Assembly: GCA_021780795.1 (NCBI GenBank)
Contig: JAJXYA010000097.1
Span: forward strand, 1 to 5,870
Length of the DNA: 5,870 bases
Source of the DNA: Bacillota bacterium
Lineage (GTDB): Bacteria; Bacillota_A; Clostridia; Clostridiales; Clostridiaceae
Direction: 5' to 3'
This document shows positions 5,685 to 5,870 of the stretch, piece by piece. Under the pieces are notes generated by a model. That model made no database searches. It saw nothing but the letters and a program-made list of their open reading frames with translations, and was not told the DNA's origin. Within the stretch, counting starts at the first letter, position 1; each line of letters begins with the position of its first letter. The position numbers were made by a program, and so were the translations under genes.

Positions 5685-5712
5685 GATTTTGTATACTGTG
5701 TTCCATAATAAT
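5683..5712 (+). promoter_or_regulatory. Candidate promoter at the right end
   Basis: TTGATT (5683-5688) is followed after 18 bp by AATAAT (5707-5712), or after 17 bp by TAATAA. The -10 matches TATAAT at five of six bases in the 18-bp register. Transcription would start near 5719, directly at the inverted-repeat pair. Confidence 0.45.
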
Positions 5713-5720
5713 AAGGTTCT

Positions 5721-5761
5721 AAAACTTATAAAATAGTTTCAAAAACTACTAAAATAGTTTC
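5721..5761. repeat. Tandem pair of 20-bp dyad elements (possible operator)
   Basis: AAAACTTATAAAATAGTTTC (5721-5740) and AAAACTACTAAAATAGTTTC (5742-5761) differ at two or three positions, with a 21-bp period. Each has inverted arms (AAACT...AGTTT), and a further dyad, TAGTTT-CAA-AAACTA (5734-5748), forms across the junction. The position just after a promoter candidate suits a repressor operator. Confidence 0.55.
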
Positions 5762-5778
5762 AGAATTAACAAAATATT

Positions 5779-5822
5779 AAGCCGCGTATTTAGCCTTAAT
5801 CGGTTAGGTACGTGACTTTTTT
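5779..5822 (+). terminator. Intrinsic terminator-like hairpin near the right edge
   Basis: CGCGTA (5783-5788) pairs with TACGTG (5809-5814), and TAGCC (5791-5795) with GGTTA (5802-5806) around TTAATC, including G-T pairs. Outside a C/A mismatch, AAG pairs with CTT. A six-base T-run (5817-5822) follows on the + strand. With the promoter at 5683 this would give a transcript of about 100 nt, or an attenuator ahead of a gene beyond the window. On the - strand the following bases are only partly T-rich. Confidence 0.6.
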
Positions 5823-5840
5823 ATTTCTGAAATATCCAAT

Positions 5841-5870
5841 ATGAAATTATTCACTCAGCCCTCAATTCCT
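5841..5870 (+). CDS. Possible start of a gene running off the right edge
   Basis: ATG at 5841 opens a frame (MKLFTQPSIP) that stays open to the window end, 18 bases after the T-run of the terminator-like hairpin. No clear ribosome binding site precedes it, and ten codons are too few to identify a family. If real, the hairpin at 5779-5822 would lie in its leader. Confidence 0.2.
   Translation, partial: MKLFTQPSIP

Larger units (their letters stand above)
5119..5870. other. Repeat-rich noncoding region downstream of the operon
   Basis: About 750 bases without a convincing complete gene. A - strand frame of about 75 codons (5293-5520) reads as Phe/Tyr-rich low complexity that arises from the A-rich array, and it has no family resemblance. 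The region instead holds the tandem array, operon terminator, 28-bp repeat pair, A-rich array, three AACCAAACTTTATT copies, and a promoter/inverted-repeat/terminator unit, listed separately. On the - strand all three frames stop within the last 20 bases, so no leftward gene enters far from the right edge. Confidence 0.6.

Noticed and set aside
5119..5700. CRISPR array
   Set aside because: The repeats are too few, unevenly spaced, in both orientations, and there are no cas genes.

Overview
The window is AT-rich DNA typical of a low-GC Firmicute, most likely Clostridium or a close relative. The evidence is AGA/ATA-rich codon use, strong GGAGG-type ribosome binding sites, hairpin-plus-T-run terminators, and a gene pair (NifU-like protein plus GGGtGRT protein) that I know from anaerobic clostridia and other strict anaerobes. 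The species cannot be fixed from the sequence.

Layout. (1) nt 1-2440, + strand: the C-terminal ~810 residues of a large FtsX-type ABC transporter permease whose 5' end lies outside the window. (2) nt 2445-2483: a bidirectional terminator shared with the convergent gene. (3) nt 2485-2868, - strand: a 127-residue lipoprotein that looks like an M28-family zinc peptidase with its middle removed, leaving a signal peptide joined to the last part of the peptidase domain. (4) nt 2869-3405: a long AT-rich divergent intergenic region holding short repeats, a possible 28-residue hydrophobic peptide gene, and a good extended -10 promoter with a ~105-nt leader. (5) nt 3406-5118, + strand: a two-gene operon encoding a divergent NifU/IscU-like scaffold protein and a GGGtGRT-family protein, closed by a strong terminator at 5193-5244. 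(6) nt 5119-5870: about 750 bases with no convincing complete gene, unusually rich in short repeats. These are a 20-bp tandem array just after the stop codon, three perfect copies of a 14-mer in the opposite orientation, a 28-bp repeat pair, an imperfect 12-bp A-rich array, and a compact promoter / inverted-repeat / terminator unit before the right edge.

The best candidate for a poorly described system is the NifU-like/GGGtGRT operon. The two proteins are encoded 18 bp apart with strong translation signals. The scaffold keeps the IscU core around its central cysteine, but its other cysteines are not placed as in IscU. The partner has a glycine-rich signature of unknown function. A role in Fe-S or metal/sulfur chemistry is inferred from the NifU homology only. 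The second point of interest is the repeat-rich noncoding region downstream of this operon.
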